Shown here: positions 44,808 to 53,794 of the stretch, piece after piece
Position numbering within the stretch: the stretch's first letter is position 1
How the letters are laid out: each line of letters starts with the position of its first letter
Translations under genes and position numbers: made by a program
The notes under the pieces: model-generated
What the model saw: the letters and a program-made list of their open reading frames with translations, nothing else
Databases searched by the model: none
What the model was told of the DNA's origin: nothing
Source: Actinoplanes philippinensis
Lineage (GTDB): Bacteria; Actinomycetota; Actinomycetes; Mycobacteriales; Micromonosporaceae
Length of the DNA stretch: 64,000 nt
Direction of reading: 5' to 3'
Assembly: GCF_900113015.1 (NCBI RefSeq)
Contig: NZ_FONV01000005.1
Span: forward strand, 372,001-436,000

Positions 44808-46258
44808 CCGACCGTCACCGGCCGGCGGGTCACCTGCTCGGCCTCCGCGGCCGCCTCGGAGGCGGTCTCGGCGTGCGCGTTCGGGCGAACCGTGAAATAC
44901 AGGACGGTCAGCCAGCCGGCGGTCAGCAGGGTGGCGCCGAGCACGTCGGTGGGGTGGTGCATGCCGCGGTACATCCGGGAGAGCGCCACGATGACCGGCA
45001 TGATCACGGCGAGGGCCGGGAAGATCCAGCGCCACGGCTGCCGGACCCGGGCCATCACGATGATCGCGATGGCGGCCCAGAGACACATGGTCGCCGCGAT
45101 GTGCCCGGACGGGAACGACGACGTCGGCATCGTGCCGTCGAGCTGCTCGACCGACGGGCGCTCCCGGCCGACCGCGGCCGCCGCGCAGAGGAAGAGGGTC
45201 AGCTCGCCCATCATGGCCAGGGCCAGGAACAGCACCGGCCGCCACTGCCGCCACAGGGCCAGCGCGAGCGGGCAGAAGATCAGCGAGATGATCAGGATGG
45301 CGTGGGTGTCGCCGGCCTTGCTGGCCATCCAGCTCAGGTCGTCGAGCGACGGTGTGCGGAAGGTCTGCAGCCAGCGCGGGAAGCCGTCGTCGAAGGGCGG
45401 CTCCCAGCGGTTCACCGAGTAGCCGACCAGGTAGAGCATGCCGAACACGAACACCCAGCCGACCAGGATCTCGGCCGCCTTCGCCCACGGATGCGGCAGG
45501 ACCGCCTCCTCGGCGGGCGCGGGACGCAGGTCGGGGGCGGCCTCCGGCTCCAGGCCGTCGGTGAGCGCCGGCACCGGGCGGCCCGCTTCGCGGCGCCAGA
45601 TCCGGAAGGCGTACGCCGTGACGCTGATCCACGCCACGCCGAGCAGCCAGCCGCCGATCACGTCGGACAGGAAGTGCACGCCCAGGGCGATCCGGGTGAA
45701 CCCGACCGCGGCGACGATCAGCGCGGCCAGCCCGATGAACCACGGCCGCCACCGCCGCCGCACCGCGGGCAGGAAGACCAGCACGATCATCCCGTAGACG
45801 ACCATCGAGCCGAGCGCGTGCCCGCTGGGGAAGCTGTTGCCCGGCGCGGACGCCACCGGCACCTCGACGACCGGCCGCAGCCGCCCGATCAGCGCCTTCA
45901 GCGACGGGTCCAGGATCAGCGCGCCGAGCCCGGTGACCGTCAGGTAGAGCGCCGGGCGGGGCAGGCGCCGGATCAGCAGCACCGTGACCAGCAGCGCCAC
46001 CAGCGGGATCATCACGCCGCGGCCGCCGAACGAGGAGATCTGCGTCAGCACCGCGACGATGGTGTCCGAGCCGGAGGCCCAGCTGTTCAGCCCGTCGGCC
46101 ACCGACCGGTCCAGGCCGAGCAGCGGCTGCCAGTGGAAACGCACCAGCAGCAGCAGGATGCCGAAGGCGAGGCCGATCGCGGTCACGGCGGCCAGGCCCA
46201 GCACGCTGCGTTCGGCGAAGTGTCGTACCGGCGCCCACCGGGGTCGCTTGTCGGTCAC
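44804..46258 (-). CDS. Tandem PAP2-superfamily membrane phosphatase
   Basis: A 484-residue membrane protein with two PAP2 units in one chain. Unit 1 has all three motifs: KALIGRLRP, NSFPSGHALGS, TRIALGVHFLSDVIGG. Unit 2 has SFPSGHIAATM and SRMYRGMHHPTDVLG, but its first motif is AAAVGRERP, where the usual lysine is replaced by Ala. PAP2 enzymes dephosphorylate phosphatidate or polyprenyl diphosphates outside the membrane. A 60-residue charged linker joins the units. Gene order (lipid kinase, BrkB-like, PAP2, EEP, DinB) suggests membrane-lipid turnover. Confidence 0.88.
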   Translation of the reverse strand: MTDKRPRWAPVRHFAERSVLGLAAVTAIGLAFGILLLLVRFHWQPLLGLDRSVADGLNSWASGSDTIVAVLTQISSFGGRGVMIPLVALLVTVLLIRRLPRPALYLTVTGLGALILDPSLKALIGRLRPVVEVPVASAPGNSFPSGHALGSMVVYGMIVLVFLPAVRRRWRPWFIGLAALIVAAVGFTRIALGVHFLSDVIGGWLLGVAWISVTAYAFRIWRREAGRPVPALTDGLEPEAAPDLRPAPAEEAVLPHPWAKAAEILVGWVFVFGMLYLVGYSVNRWEPPFDDGFPRWLQTFRTPSLDDLSWMASKAGDTHAILIISLIFCPLALALWRQWRPVLFLALAMMGELTLFLCAAAAVGRERPSVEQLDGTMPTSSFPSGHIAATMCLWAAIAIIVMARVRQPWRWIFPALAVIMPVIVALSRMYRGMHHPTDVLGATLLTAGWLTVLYFTVRPNAHAETASEAAAEAEQVTRRPVTVG

Positions 46259-46296
46259 GGCGTACTCCTGATTCGTCCGGGAGAGGTGCGCCGTTC

Positions 46297-47310
46297 TTAC
46301 CCGGTGGGCTCCGCCGGTACACCGGGTTCGCGCTGGGCGGGAACCTCCGGTTCCGGGTCGGGCTCCCAGCGGTCCTCCAGCGCGGGCCGCCGCACCCCCA
46401 CCCGGCGTGCCTCCAGCTGGGCGGCGAAGGCCAGCCCGAGGAAGAGCGCGATGCCGGTCAGGTTGGCCCAGAGCAGCAGCGCCATCATCGCGGTGAGCGG
46501 CCCGTACGTGGCGCCGAACCCCTCACTGAACCGGATGTACCCGGCCAGGAGCAGGCTCGCCAGCCACCACAGCACGGTCGACACCACGGCGCCGAACAGC
46601 AGCCAGGACAGGGCCGGCTGGTTGCGCCGGACCGAGTGACGGAACAGCAGGCCCACCGCGAAGACGATCAGCACCAGGCTCAGCGGCCACCGGACGAAGT
46701 CCCACGCCACCCGCAGGCCGTGCGGCAGGCCGAAGTGCTCCTGGGCCGAGTCGCCGGCCGCCCGGCCCGCCACCAGCAGCAGGAACCCGAACAGCGCGGG
46801 CAGCCCGGCGACCAGCGCCAGGATCGCGGCCCGCAGGTACTTGCGCAGCGCCGGACGGTCCCGTTCGACGCCGTAGATGCGGTTCGCCCCGCGCTCGATC
46901 TGGGCCATCGCGCTGGTCAGCGCGAACAGGCCGGCGATCAGACCGAGGGTGAGGGCGACCTCGCCGGCCTCCTCGGTACGGTCGTCGTCGGTCAGCAGCT
47001 CGGCGACGAGCGGCTCACTCGCGCCCGGGGTGAGCGCGATGACGGTGTCCGCGACGATCCGGCCGCCGTCCTCCACGCCCAGATCGGTGGCCAGCCCGGA
47101 GAGGGCGATCAGGAACGGCACGATGGCCAGGCACAGCTGGAACGCGAACGCCCGGGAGTGGCTGAACCCGTCGCCGTAACGGAACCGCACGAACGCGTCG
47201 TGCAGCAGCGGCCAGCGCCCGTAGTGCCACAACGCGTGGAAGGCGTCGTCGGCGGAGAGTTTGTCACCCGGCATCATCCGGGTCTCGGGGACCGGCTGGG
47301 TGCTGCTCAA
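46297..47310 (-). CDS. YihY/BrkB-family membrane protein
   Basis: A 337-residue membrane protein with six helices. YihY/BrkB hallmarks include RFRYGDGFSHSRAFAFQLCLAIVPFLIAL, ANRIYGVERDRPALRKYL and GFGATYGPLTAMMALLLWANLTGIALFLG. TTG at 47310 overlaps the stop of the lipid kinase gene and has GGAG five bases upstream. Proposed roles of the family are transport of lipids or ions; none is proven. The C-terminal 40 residues are Pro/Glu-rich. Confidence 0.85.
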   Translation of the reverse strand: MSSTQPVPETRMMPGDKLSADDAFHALWHYGRWPLLHDAFVRFRYGDGFSHSRAFAFQLCLAIVPFLIALSGLATDLGVEDGGRIVADTVIALTPGASEPLVAELLTDDDRTEEAGEVALTLGLIAGLFALTSAMAQIERGANRIYGVERDRPALRKYLRAAILALVAGLPALFGFLLLVAGRAAGDSAQEHFGLPHGLRVAWDFVRWPLSLVLIVFAVGLLFRHSVRRNQPALSWLLFGAVVSTVLWWLASLLLAGYIRFSEGFGATYGPLTAMMALLLWANLTGIALFLGLAFAAQLEARRVGVRRPALEDRWEPDPEPEVPAQREPGVPAEPTG

Positions 47311-48257
47311 GCCCTCTCCTTTGCCCGCTTGGCGACGGCGCCGGCGTCGTACGCCAGATCCGGATCGGCGTCCGGCTGCGGCACGCACAGCAGCAGCGCC
47401 TTGGGCCGGAGGTGGATCTTCATGACCTTGCCCGGGGCGATGGTGTCGCCGTCGAGCTGACGCGCCTGTGCCCGGTTGCTGTAGATCTCAACCCGCGCTG
47501 CGGTGTAGGTCTCCATCAGCGGCACCCGCTCGCGCCGGCTCACCACGGCCCAGGCCAGCGCCGCCCAGTGGGCCAGGTTGGTGGGGCTGAGGATGGCCAC
47601 GTCGAACTTGCCGTCGTCGGGCTCGGCCTTGCTGAGCAGGCGCACGCCGCCCTGCAGCCGGCCCACGTTGCCGACGATCACGGCAGCCGGCCGGCGGGGC
47701 ATCGGCGGGCCGCCGTCCAGCCGGATCCGGACCCGCATCGGGCGGTCCAGCAGGTGTTTCGCGGCGCCGCCGACATACGCCAGCCAGCCGATCCGCTTCT
47801 TCGCCTTCTCCGAGGTGTCCTCGAGCATCTGCGCGTCGAAGCCCATCCCGGCCATCACCACGAAGCACCTGTCGTCGATCACGCCGACGTCGATGCGCCG
47901 GCGGCCGCCCTCCAGCGCCACCTCCAGGCCGGTGGCCGGGTCGTTGCCGAGGCCCAGGTTCGCGGCGAGCAGGTTGCCGGTGCCGGCCGGGAGCACGGCC
48001 AGGGCCACCTCCGAGCCGGCCAGCGCGGTGACGACGGCGGTCACCGTGCCGTCGCCGCCGCACGCGAAGACCAGCTCGGCGCCCTCGGCGACGGCCTTCC
48101 TGGCCTGGCCACGGCCGGGGTCCTCGGGAGTGGTCTCATACCAGCCGGCGGCGGGCCAGCCGGCGCGGGACAGCGCGCGGTCGACGGTCCGGCGCAACTG
48201 ATCGAGATCGGCCACCTTGGTGGGGTTCACCACGACAGCACAGCGGGGTCCAGTCAC
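47307..48257 (-). CDS. Diacylglycerol/lipid kinase (DAGK catalytic domain)
   Basis: A 316-residue soluble lipid kinase: MTGPRCAVVVNPTKVADL, the nucleotide motif FACGGDGTVTAVVTALAGS, the glycine pair LPAGTGNLLAANLGL and the C-terminal beta-sandwich with GNVGRLQGGVRLLSKAEPDDGKFDVAIL. It phosphorylates diacylglycerol or a related lipid at the membrane. It is first in a minus-strand group and overlaps the BrkB-like gene by four bases. With the PAP2 phosphatase downstream it could form a phosphatidate cycle. Confidence 0.9.
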   Translation of the reverse strand: MTGPRCAVVVNPTKVADLDQLRRTVDRALSRAGWPAAGWYETTPEDPGRGQARKAVAEGAELVFACGGDGTVTAVVTALAGSEVALAVLPAGTGNLLAANLGLGNDPATGLEVALEGGRRRIDVGVIDDRCFVVMAGMGFDAQMLEDTSEKAKKRIGWLAYVGGAAKHLLDRPMRVRIRLDGGPPMPRRPAAVIVGNVGRLQGGVRLLSKAEPDDGKFDVAILSPTNLAHWAALAWAVVSRRERVPLMETYTAARVEIYSNRAQARQLDGDTIAPGKVMKIHLRPKALLLCVPQPDADPDLAYDAGAVAKRAKERA

Positions 48258-48335
48258 GTCGCTCAGTGTGCCGGAGTCATGTCACGGCGGCGACTCGACA
48301 GGCGTCGGCGCGGCGACGAGGAGCACACTGCACGG

Positions 48336-48836
48336 GTGACCGAAGTTACCTATCCACATGTCGGGTTCACCCGTACCGGGCGGATGCCGTCCGGCTACCG
48401 GCATCTGCGGCACCGGGCCCGGATCGGGCGCGGCGAGGAGACCCTGGCCCGGGCCGGCGAGGCGGTGCTGACCTTCCGCATGCACCGGGCCATCGGCGCC
48501 CGGATCAGCGCCGACTCCGGGCGGGCCGCGCCCGGGGTGCTGCTCACCGTCGGGCTGGGGCCGCTGCGGGCCCCGTGCGAGGTGGTCTGGACCGTCGAGG
48601 AGGGCGACCGGATCGGTTTCGCGTACGGCACCCGCCCCGGCCACCCGGCGACCGGCGAGGAGGCGTTCGTGGTCGAGCGCGACGAGCACGACGACGTGTG
48701 GCTGACCGTCACCGCGTTCAGCCGCCCGGCCGGCCGGCTGATGCGGGTGGCCGGGCCGCTCGCGGTGATGTTCCAGCACACGTTCGCCCGCGCGTGCGGG
48801 TTGGCCCTGAGGCGCCTGGGTACCGTGGGGCGGTGA
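48336..48836 (+). CDS. DUF1990-family protein
   Basis: A 166-residue protein with the DUF1990 layout: GYRHLRHRARIGRGEETLARAGEAVLTFRMHRAIGARI, then VVWTVEEGDRIGFAYGTRPGHPATGEEAFVVERDEHDDVWLTVTAFSRPA. The fold is START-like, so a lipid or other hydrophobic ligand is possible. GTG at 48336 is used. Its stop overlaps the next start (GTGA). It diverges from the lipid kinase gene across 78 bases. Confidence 0.87.
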   Translation: MTEVTYPHVGFTRTGRMPSGYRHLRHRARIGRGEETLARAGEAVLTFRMHRAIGARISADSGRAAPGVLLTVGLGPLRAPCEVVWTVEEGDRIGFAYGTRPGHPATGEEAFVVERDEHDDVWLTVTAFSRPAGRLMRVAGPLAVMFQHTFARACGLALRRLGTVGR

Positions 48837-49600
48837 GCACGACCGAGGTCACCTGGTGGGGGCACAGCACCGTGTGGCTCGCCGACTCCGGGGCCCGTCT
48901 GCTGACCGATCCGGTGCTCACCGGGCGGCTCGCCCACCTGCGGCGGATGGCCGGCCCGTCGCCGCGCCTGCCCGGCTCGCCCGACGCGATCCTGCTGTCC
49001 CACCTGCACGCCGACCACTTCCACGTGCCGTCGCTGCGGGCGGTGCCCGGCGAGCCGGTCCTGGTGATGCCGCGCGGGGCCGCGGCCTTCGCCGCGAGAG
49101 CGATGCCGGAGGCGGCCGGGCGCTGCGTCGAGCTGGGGCCGGGCGACGAGACGGAGATCAAGGGGGTACGGGTGAGAGCCGTCCCCGCGCGACATGACGG
49201 CGGTCGTGGCCCGTGGTCGAGGGACCGGGCCGCCGCGATCGGCTTCGTGATCGAGGGCACGGCCCGGACCTGGTATGCCGGTGACACCGGCCTGTTCGAC
49301 GGGATGCACGACCTCGGCCCGCTCGATCTGGCGCTGATCCCGGTCGGCGGCTGGGGCCCGACCCTCGGCGCGCACGGCCACCTGGACGCCCGGGCCGGCG
49401 CCGAGGCGCTGCGCCGGGTGAAGGCGGCGTGGGCGGTGCCGGTGCACTACGGCACGTTGTGGCCGATCGGGATGGGCCGGGTCCGCCGGCACATGTTCGA
49501 CGAGCCGGGCGCGCGGTTCGCCGAGTTCGCGGCGGAGGCCGCGCCGGACAGCCGGGTGCGGGTGCTGGCGCACGGCGAGACCCTCGGCGTGCACCGGTGA
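48833..49600 (+). CDS. Metallo-beta-lactamase-fold hydrolase (UlaG/NAPE-PLD-like)
   Basis: A 255-residue MBL-fold enzyme: TWWGHSTVWLADSGARLLTDPVL at the start, the metal motif SHLHADHFH, a later His in RHDGGRGPWSRD, Asp in YAGDTGLFDG and His in VPVHYGTLWP. The overall pattern fits the UlaG/NAPE-phospholipase D branch, whose members hydrolyse phosphodiester or lactone bonds. It overlaps both neighbours by four bases, so DUF1990, MBL and DedA form one operon. Confidence 0.88.
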   Translation: MSTTEVTWWGHSTVWLADSGARLLTDPVLTGRLAHLRRMAGPSPRLPGSPDAILLSHLHADHFHVPSLRAVPGEPVLVMPRGAAAFAARAMPEAAGRCVELGPGDETEIKGVRVRAVPARHDGGRGPWSRDRAAAIGFVIEGTARTWYAGDTGLFDGMHDLGPLDLALIPVGGWGPTLGAHGHLDARAGAEALRRVKAAWAVPVHYGTLWPIGMGRVRRHMFDEPGARFAEFAAEAAPDSRVRVLAHGETLGVHR

Positions 49601-50169
49601 TCGGCACTCTCAGCGCCACGGGCTGGCTGTTCCTGGTGGTCGCGTTCGGGGCGATCGTGCCGATCGTGCCGACCGGGGCGGCGGTCAGCGGCACGGCGGC
49701 GCTCGCGTTCCACGACCGGCCGTACCTGATCGCGCTGGTGGTCGCGGCCGGCGCGGCCGGCGCCTACCTGGGCGATCTGGTGATGTATGCGATGTGCCGA
49801 TTCGGTGGCGAGCAGCTGGCCCGGCGGCTGCGCTGGCTGCGTGACGAGGAGCATCTCGCCGGCGTGAAGGAGCGGCTGCGGGCTCGGCAGGTCCCGGTCC
49901 TGCTGGTGTCGCGGCTGATCCCGGGCGGCCGGGTGCCGGTGCTGCTGGCCGCGGCGTTCGCCGGCCTCCCGTGGCGCACGTTCGTGGTGGCCAACCTGCC
50001 GGCGTGCGCGCTCTGGTCGGTGGTGTATGCGGCGATCGGCCTGGCCGGCGGCTCGATCTTCCCCGAGCCGTGGCAGGGCGTCCTCGCCGCGGTGGCGCTG
50101 ATCCTGCTGGTCAACCAGGTCCTCAGCCGGTTCTCGAAGAGACGGGCGGCCCGCGCCACGGCACGGTGA
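49597..50169 (+). CDS. DedA-family (SNARE-associated) membrane protein
   Basis: A 190-residue membrane protein. The re-entrant motif GAIVPIVPTGAAVSGTAAL, GAYLGDLVMYAMCRFGGEQLARR, and the Arg-containing LVSRLIPGGRVPVLLAAAFAGLPWRTFVVAN are DedA hallmarks. DedA proteins include flippases for undecaprenyl phosphate and phospholipids. The GTG overlaps the MBL stop. This supports a lipid theme for the whole 44-50 kb region. Confidence 0.86.
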   Translation: MIGTLSATGWLFLVVAFGAIVPIVPTGAAVSGTAALAFHDRPYLIALVVAAGAAGAYLGDLVMYAMCRFGGEQLARRLRWLRDEEHLAGVKERLRARQVPVLLVSRLIPGGRVPVLLAAAFAGLPWRTFVVANLPACALWSVVYAAIGLAGGSIFPEPWQGVLAAVALILLVNQVLSRFSKRRAARATAR

Positions 50170-50226
50170 ACCTCCTCCGGATCCGGCGCTTACGTTCTCC
50201 GTACATCGACGTTCTACGTTGCCGGT

Positions 50227-51504
50227 ATGACGGATCGCCGCCTGGTGTCGCACCTGCTCCGCCGGCTCACGTTCGGGCCGACCTCCGCCGAGGTGGACGC
50301 CGCTGCCCGGTCCGGTTTCGAGGCCACGCTGCGTGCCCTGCTGCGTCCGGCTGCCGATCCCGCGCCACCGGACCTGGGCCCGGACCCGGCAGCCCGGCTC
50401 GGCCGGGACTCCACCCGCGAGCAGCGGCAGGCGGCCCGGCGTGAGCAGGCCGGCCAGGTCGCCGCCCTGACCCGCTGGTGGCTGGAGCGGATGGCCGCGG
50501 GCGGCGCGGCCGAGAAGCTGACGTTCTTCTGGCACGGTCACTGGGCCACCAGCGCCCGCAAGGTGCGATCCGCGCCGCTCATGCTCGCTCAGCAGCAGAC
50601 GTTCCGGCGCTACGGCAGCGGCGACACCGGGCCGCTGGTCCGGGCCATGCTGCGGGATCCGGCGCTGATCCTGTGGCTGGACGGCCAGCGGAACTCCCGG
50701 AAGGCGCCGAACGAGAACCTGGCCCGCGAGGTCATGGAGCTGTTCACGCTGGGCGTCGGGGCGTACACCGAGGACGACGTCAAAGCGGCCGCACGGGTGC
50801 TCACCGGCTGGCAGGTGGACCGGGTGGCCGGCACGGCCCGGCTGGAGACCCGGCGGCACGACGCCCGGCCGGTCACCCTGCTGGGCCGGACCGGGACGCT
50901 CGACGTCGACGGGTACGCGGATCTCCTGGTCCGGCACGAGGCGCACCTGCCGTTCGTCACACGCCGGCTGTGGGCACGGTACGCCTCCGCCGACGGCCTG
51001 CCACCGGCCGACGTGACGGCCCGGATCACCGCGGCCGGCCGGGACACCACGGCGCTGCTGTCCGCGCTCTGCCGGGACCCGGCGTTCGCCGCCACCACCG
51101 GAACCCTGGTGAAGCAGCCGGTCGAGTGGCTGGTCGGCGCGGTACGCCAGCTCGGCGTGCCGATCGGGCGGCTGTCCGCCGGCGAGCACCGGCGGCTGGT
51201 CTCCACGCTGCAGGCGCTGGGCCAGATCCCGCTGCGGCCGCCGTCGGTCGGTGGCTGGCCGGCCGGCGTGGCCTGGCTGACCACGGCGTCGACGCTGACC
51301 CGTCTGCGGGCGGGGCAATGGCTGGCGGACCTGGCGCCGGAGGTGACCGACCGGCTGACCGGCGACGACCGGCTCGACGTCCTGGCCGACGTGCTCGTCG
51401 TCGACGGCTGGACCGACCGTACGGTGTCCGCCCTGCGCGCCGTGACGAACCCGAAGCGGCTGCTGGCGACTGCCCTGGCCAGCCCCGAGTACGCGATTCA
51501 GTGA
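50227..51504 (+). CDS. DUF1800-family protein
   Basis: A 425-residue helical protein: VSHLLRRLTFGPTSAEVDAAARSGF, LTFFWHGHWATSARKV, PNENLAREVMELFTLGVGAYTEDDVKAAARVLTGWQ and the late VKQPVEWLVGAVRQL are the family signatures. It is always found with a DUF1501 gene, as here (13-base gap). No signal peptide is seen, while the partner is Tat-exported, so hitch-hiking export is possible. The biochemical role is unknown. Confidence 0.92.
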   Translation: MTDRRLVSHLLRRLTFGPTSAEVDAAARSGFEATLRALLRPAADPAPPDLGPDPAARLGRDSTREQRQAARREQAGQVAALTRWWLERMAAGGAAEKLTFFWHGHWATSARKVRSAPLMLAQQQTFRRYGSGDTGPLVRAMLRDPALILWLDGQRNSRKAPNENLAREVMELFTLGVGAYTEDDVKAAARVLTGWQVDRVAGTARLETRRHDARPVTLLGRTGTLDVDGYADLLVRHEAHLPFVTRRLWARYASADGLPPADVTARITAAGRDTTALLSALCRDPAFAATTGTLVKQPVEWLVGAVRQLGVPIGRLSAGEHRRLVSTLQALGQIPLRPPSVGGWPAGVAWLTTASTLTRLRAGQWLADLAPEVTDRLTGDDRLDVLADVLVVDGWTDRTVSALRAVTNPKRLLATALASPEYAIQ

Positions 51505-51517
51505 GGACGGAACAGCA

Positions 51518-52747
51518 ATGGACACGATCACCCGCCGCCGGTTCCTCGTGGCCAGCGGCGTCACCGGTGGCCTGCTCACGGCCGGCGCCGCCGCCTACCG
51601 GCTCCGCGACGTCCTGGACACCGCGGGCGACCGTGACCCGGCGGCGAAGACCCTGGTGCTGGTCACCCTCTACGGCGGCAACGACGGGCTGAACACCGTC
51701 GTGCCGTACGCGGATCCGGCGTACGCGGCCGCCCGGCCCGATCTGGCCTACGGCCCGGACGAGGTTCTCGACCTGGGTGGGGGCGTAGGCCTGAACCCGG
51801 GCCTGGCCGGGCTGCACCGGCTGTTCGGGCAGCGGCGGCTGGCCGTCGTGCGCGGAGCCGGCTATCCGAAGCCGAACCGGAGCCACTTCCAGTCGATGGA
51901 CATCTGGCAGACCGCACAGCCCGGCCGCCCGGGAGTCACCGGCTGGCTGGGCCGCTGGCTCGACACGGCGGGCGGCGATCCCCGGCTGGCCGTGTCCTTC
52001 GAGCCGGTCCTGCCACCGCTGCTGGCCGGGGCGATCAGCGCCGGCGCCACCGTCCCCGGCGGGGAGTTGGCGCTGCCCGGCGGCGTGTCCCCGGAGTCGG
52101 TCGCCGCGTTCGGCACCCCCTCGCCGGGCGAGGCGCCCGCCCAGGCCCGGGCCGCCGCCTGTTTCGCCGACCTGATCCGGGTGCGGGAGCTGATGAGCCA
52201 GGTCAGCGAGGACACGCCGGAGGGCGCCGAGTCCGACGACGACGAGGCGCCGGCGACCGCGACCGGCGGCGCGGCCCCTCCCCTGGACCGGCAGCTCGCC
52301 CTGGTGGCCCGGTGCATCGAGGCGGGCGCGGCGACCCGGGTCTACTCGGTGTCACTGGGCGGGTTCGATCTGCACGCCGACGGCAAGGCCCAGCAACGGG
52401 CGCTGCTCACCCGGCTGGACGAGCCGCTCACCGCGTTCGCCGACCGGATGGCCGGCCGGGGGGTCGTGATCGCGGTCTACTCGGAGTTCGGGCGCCGGGT
52501 ACGGGCCAACGCCTCGGACGGCACCGACCACGGCACCGCGTCGGACATGTTCGTGCTCGGGGACGGCGTGTCCGGCGGTCTGCACGGTGAGCCGCCGAGC
52601 CTCACCGATCTCGACGACGGCGACCTGAAATACACCGTCGACTTCCGGGACGTCTACGCCACCCTGCTGTCCGGCGTCCTGGGCACCGACCCGGCGCGCG
52701 TGCTGGACGGCTGGACCGGCGCCCTCCCCGGCCTGCTCAGTACTTGA
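51518..52747 (+). CDS. DUF1501-family Tat-exported protein
   Basis: A 409-residue protein with an N-terminal twin-arginine signal (TRRRFLVASGVTGGLL). The body is alkaline-phosphatase-like: LVLVTLYGGNDGLNTVVPY, NRSHFQSMDIWQTAQPG, VAVYSEFGRRV-type stretch (VIAVYSEFGRRV) and GTDHGTASDMFVLGDGV. Partner of the DUF1800 gene. Its 3' end overlaps the convergent serine hydrolase by 11 bases. Function is unknown. Confidence 0.92.
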   Translation: MDTITRRRFLVASGVTGGLLTAGAAAYRLRDVLDTAGDRDPAAKTLVLVTLYGGNDGLNTVVPYADPAYAAARPDLAYGPDEVLDLGGGVGLNPGLAGLHRLFGQRRLAVVRGAGYPKPNRSHFQSMDIWQTAQPGRPGVTGWLGRWLDTAGGDPRLAVSFEPVLPPLLAGAISAGATVPGGELALPGGVSPESVAAFGTPSPGEAPAQARAAACFADLIRVRELMSQVSEDTPEGAESDDDEAPATATGGAAPPLDRQLALVARCIEAGAATRVYSVSLGGFDLHADGKAQQRALLTRLDEPLTAFADRMAGRGVVIAVYSEFGRRVRANASDGTDHGTASDMFVLGDGVSGGLHGEPPSLTDLDDGDLKYTVDFRDVYATLLSGVLGTDPARVLDGWTGALPGLLST

Positions 52748-53660
52748 GATGTGTGCGGGTGAGCTTGGCGACCTTCTCCACCAGGCTCTGGCCGGCCGGC
52801 ATCGTCCGGTTGGTGTGGGACAGCACGGCGATCGACACGTCGGTGTCGTCGTCGGTGATCTGACCGACCGTGTTGATGATCCAGAGGTTGCCCTCGGTGT
52901 CACGCTGCAGCCAGCCGTTCTTGACGGTGGCGTCCTCGCCCTCCTCGGCGGCGGCCGGGACACCCCAGTCCTGATCGGGGGCGACCGTGCTCATCAGCTT
53001 GTGGGCGTACTCCCGGGAGGCCTCGGACAGCTCGCTCTTCTCGTCGACCAGCTGGGAGAGCAGCACCACCTGGTCCGTCACGGTGGTCCGGGTGAGGCCC
53101 CAGGAGCCGCTGACCTTGGTCTGGGTGAGGCCGAGGCGCTTGTTGCAGGCGGTCAGGCCAGTGATCTTGCCGACCTTGCCGTAGAGCGCGGTGGTGGCGT
53201 CGTTGTCGCTGTACCGGATCATCTTGTCCGCCAGCGCCTTCTCCGAGCCGGTCAGTTTCCGGTCGGCGTCCTGTGCGGTGAGCAGCAGGCAGGCCAGCAC
53301 CTGCACCTTGACGACGCTGGCGGTCTCGTACTTCTCGTCGCCACGGAACGCATACGTCTCGCCGGTCTTGCGGTCCAGCACGGCGACCGAGAACTCGGGC
53401 TTGCCGGACGCGTACTTCTTCAGCGCCGCGTCGAGGGCCTTCACCCGTTTGGCGCGCTCGATGGCGGCCAGCTCCTCGGGGGTGGGGCCGGTGGGCGTGG
53501 GCGAAGCCTTCGGCTCGTCCTGGAAGACGCCGGCCAGCGTGCCGCCACCGCCGGTGCCGCCGGTACCGCCGTCGGCCAGGAGACCCTTCGCCACCAGGAC
53601 CGAGCCTCCCAGAATACCGAGAGCGGCCGCCGTCACGATGAGATTCCGGGTACGTCGCAC
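52737..53660 (-). CDS. Serine hydrolase, class A beta-lactamase-like
   Basis: A 307-residue exported or membrane-anchored protein: helix LIVTAAALGILGGSVLVA near the N-terminus, a Gly-rich and Pro-rich linker, then a penicillin-recognising fold. Active-site motifs are ASVVK (SxxK), YSDND (SDN) and KNG at the third site. The Glu166 region of true class A enzymes is not evident, so peptidoglycan-related activity is as likely as beta-lactamase activity. GTG at 53660 is chosen because MRRTRN starts the signal; an ATG at 53804 would overlap the divergent gene. Confidence 0.82.
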   Translation of the reverse strand: MRRTRNLIVTAAALGILGGSVLVAKGLLADGGTGGTGGGGTLAGVFQDEPKASPTPTGPTPEELAAIERAKRVKALDAALKKYASGKPEFSVAVLDRKTGETYAFRGDEKYETASVVKVQVLACLLLTAQDADRKLTGSEKALADKMIRYSDNDATTALYGKVGKITGLTACNKRLGLTQTKVSGSWGLTRTTVTDQVVLLSQLVDEKSELSEASREYAHKLMSTVAPDQDWGVPAAAEEGEDATVKNGWLQRDTEGNLWIINTVGQITDDDTDVSIAVLSHTNRTMPAGQSLVEKVAKLTRTHLKY

Positions 53661-53794
53661 CCATGCATAGTGCCGTGTCTTGCGGCCGGATGGCTCACCG
53701 GATTCCTGTGTATTCCCGACTTTCGACGCTCGGCTCCCGCCCCGGCACAGCCCGTCACCGGGAGCGGGGTGCGGAACCGGCGCACAATGGGTGC

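Noticed and set aside
44873..46639. Plus-strand 588-codon frame opposite the PAP2 gene
   Set aside because: Shadow translation; both PAP2 units on the minus strand are clearly coding.
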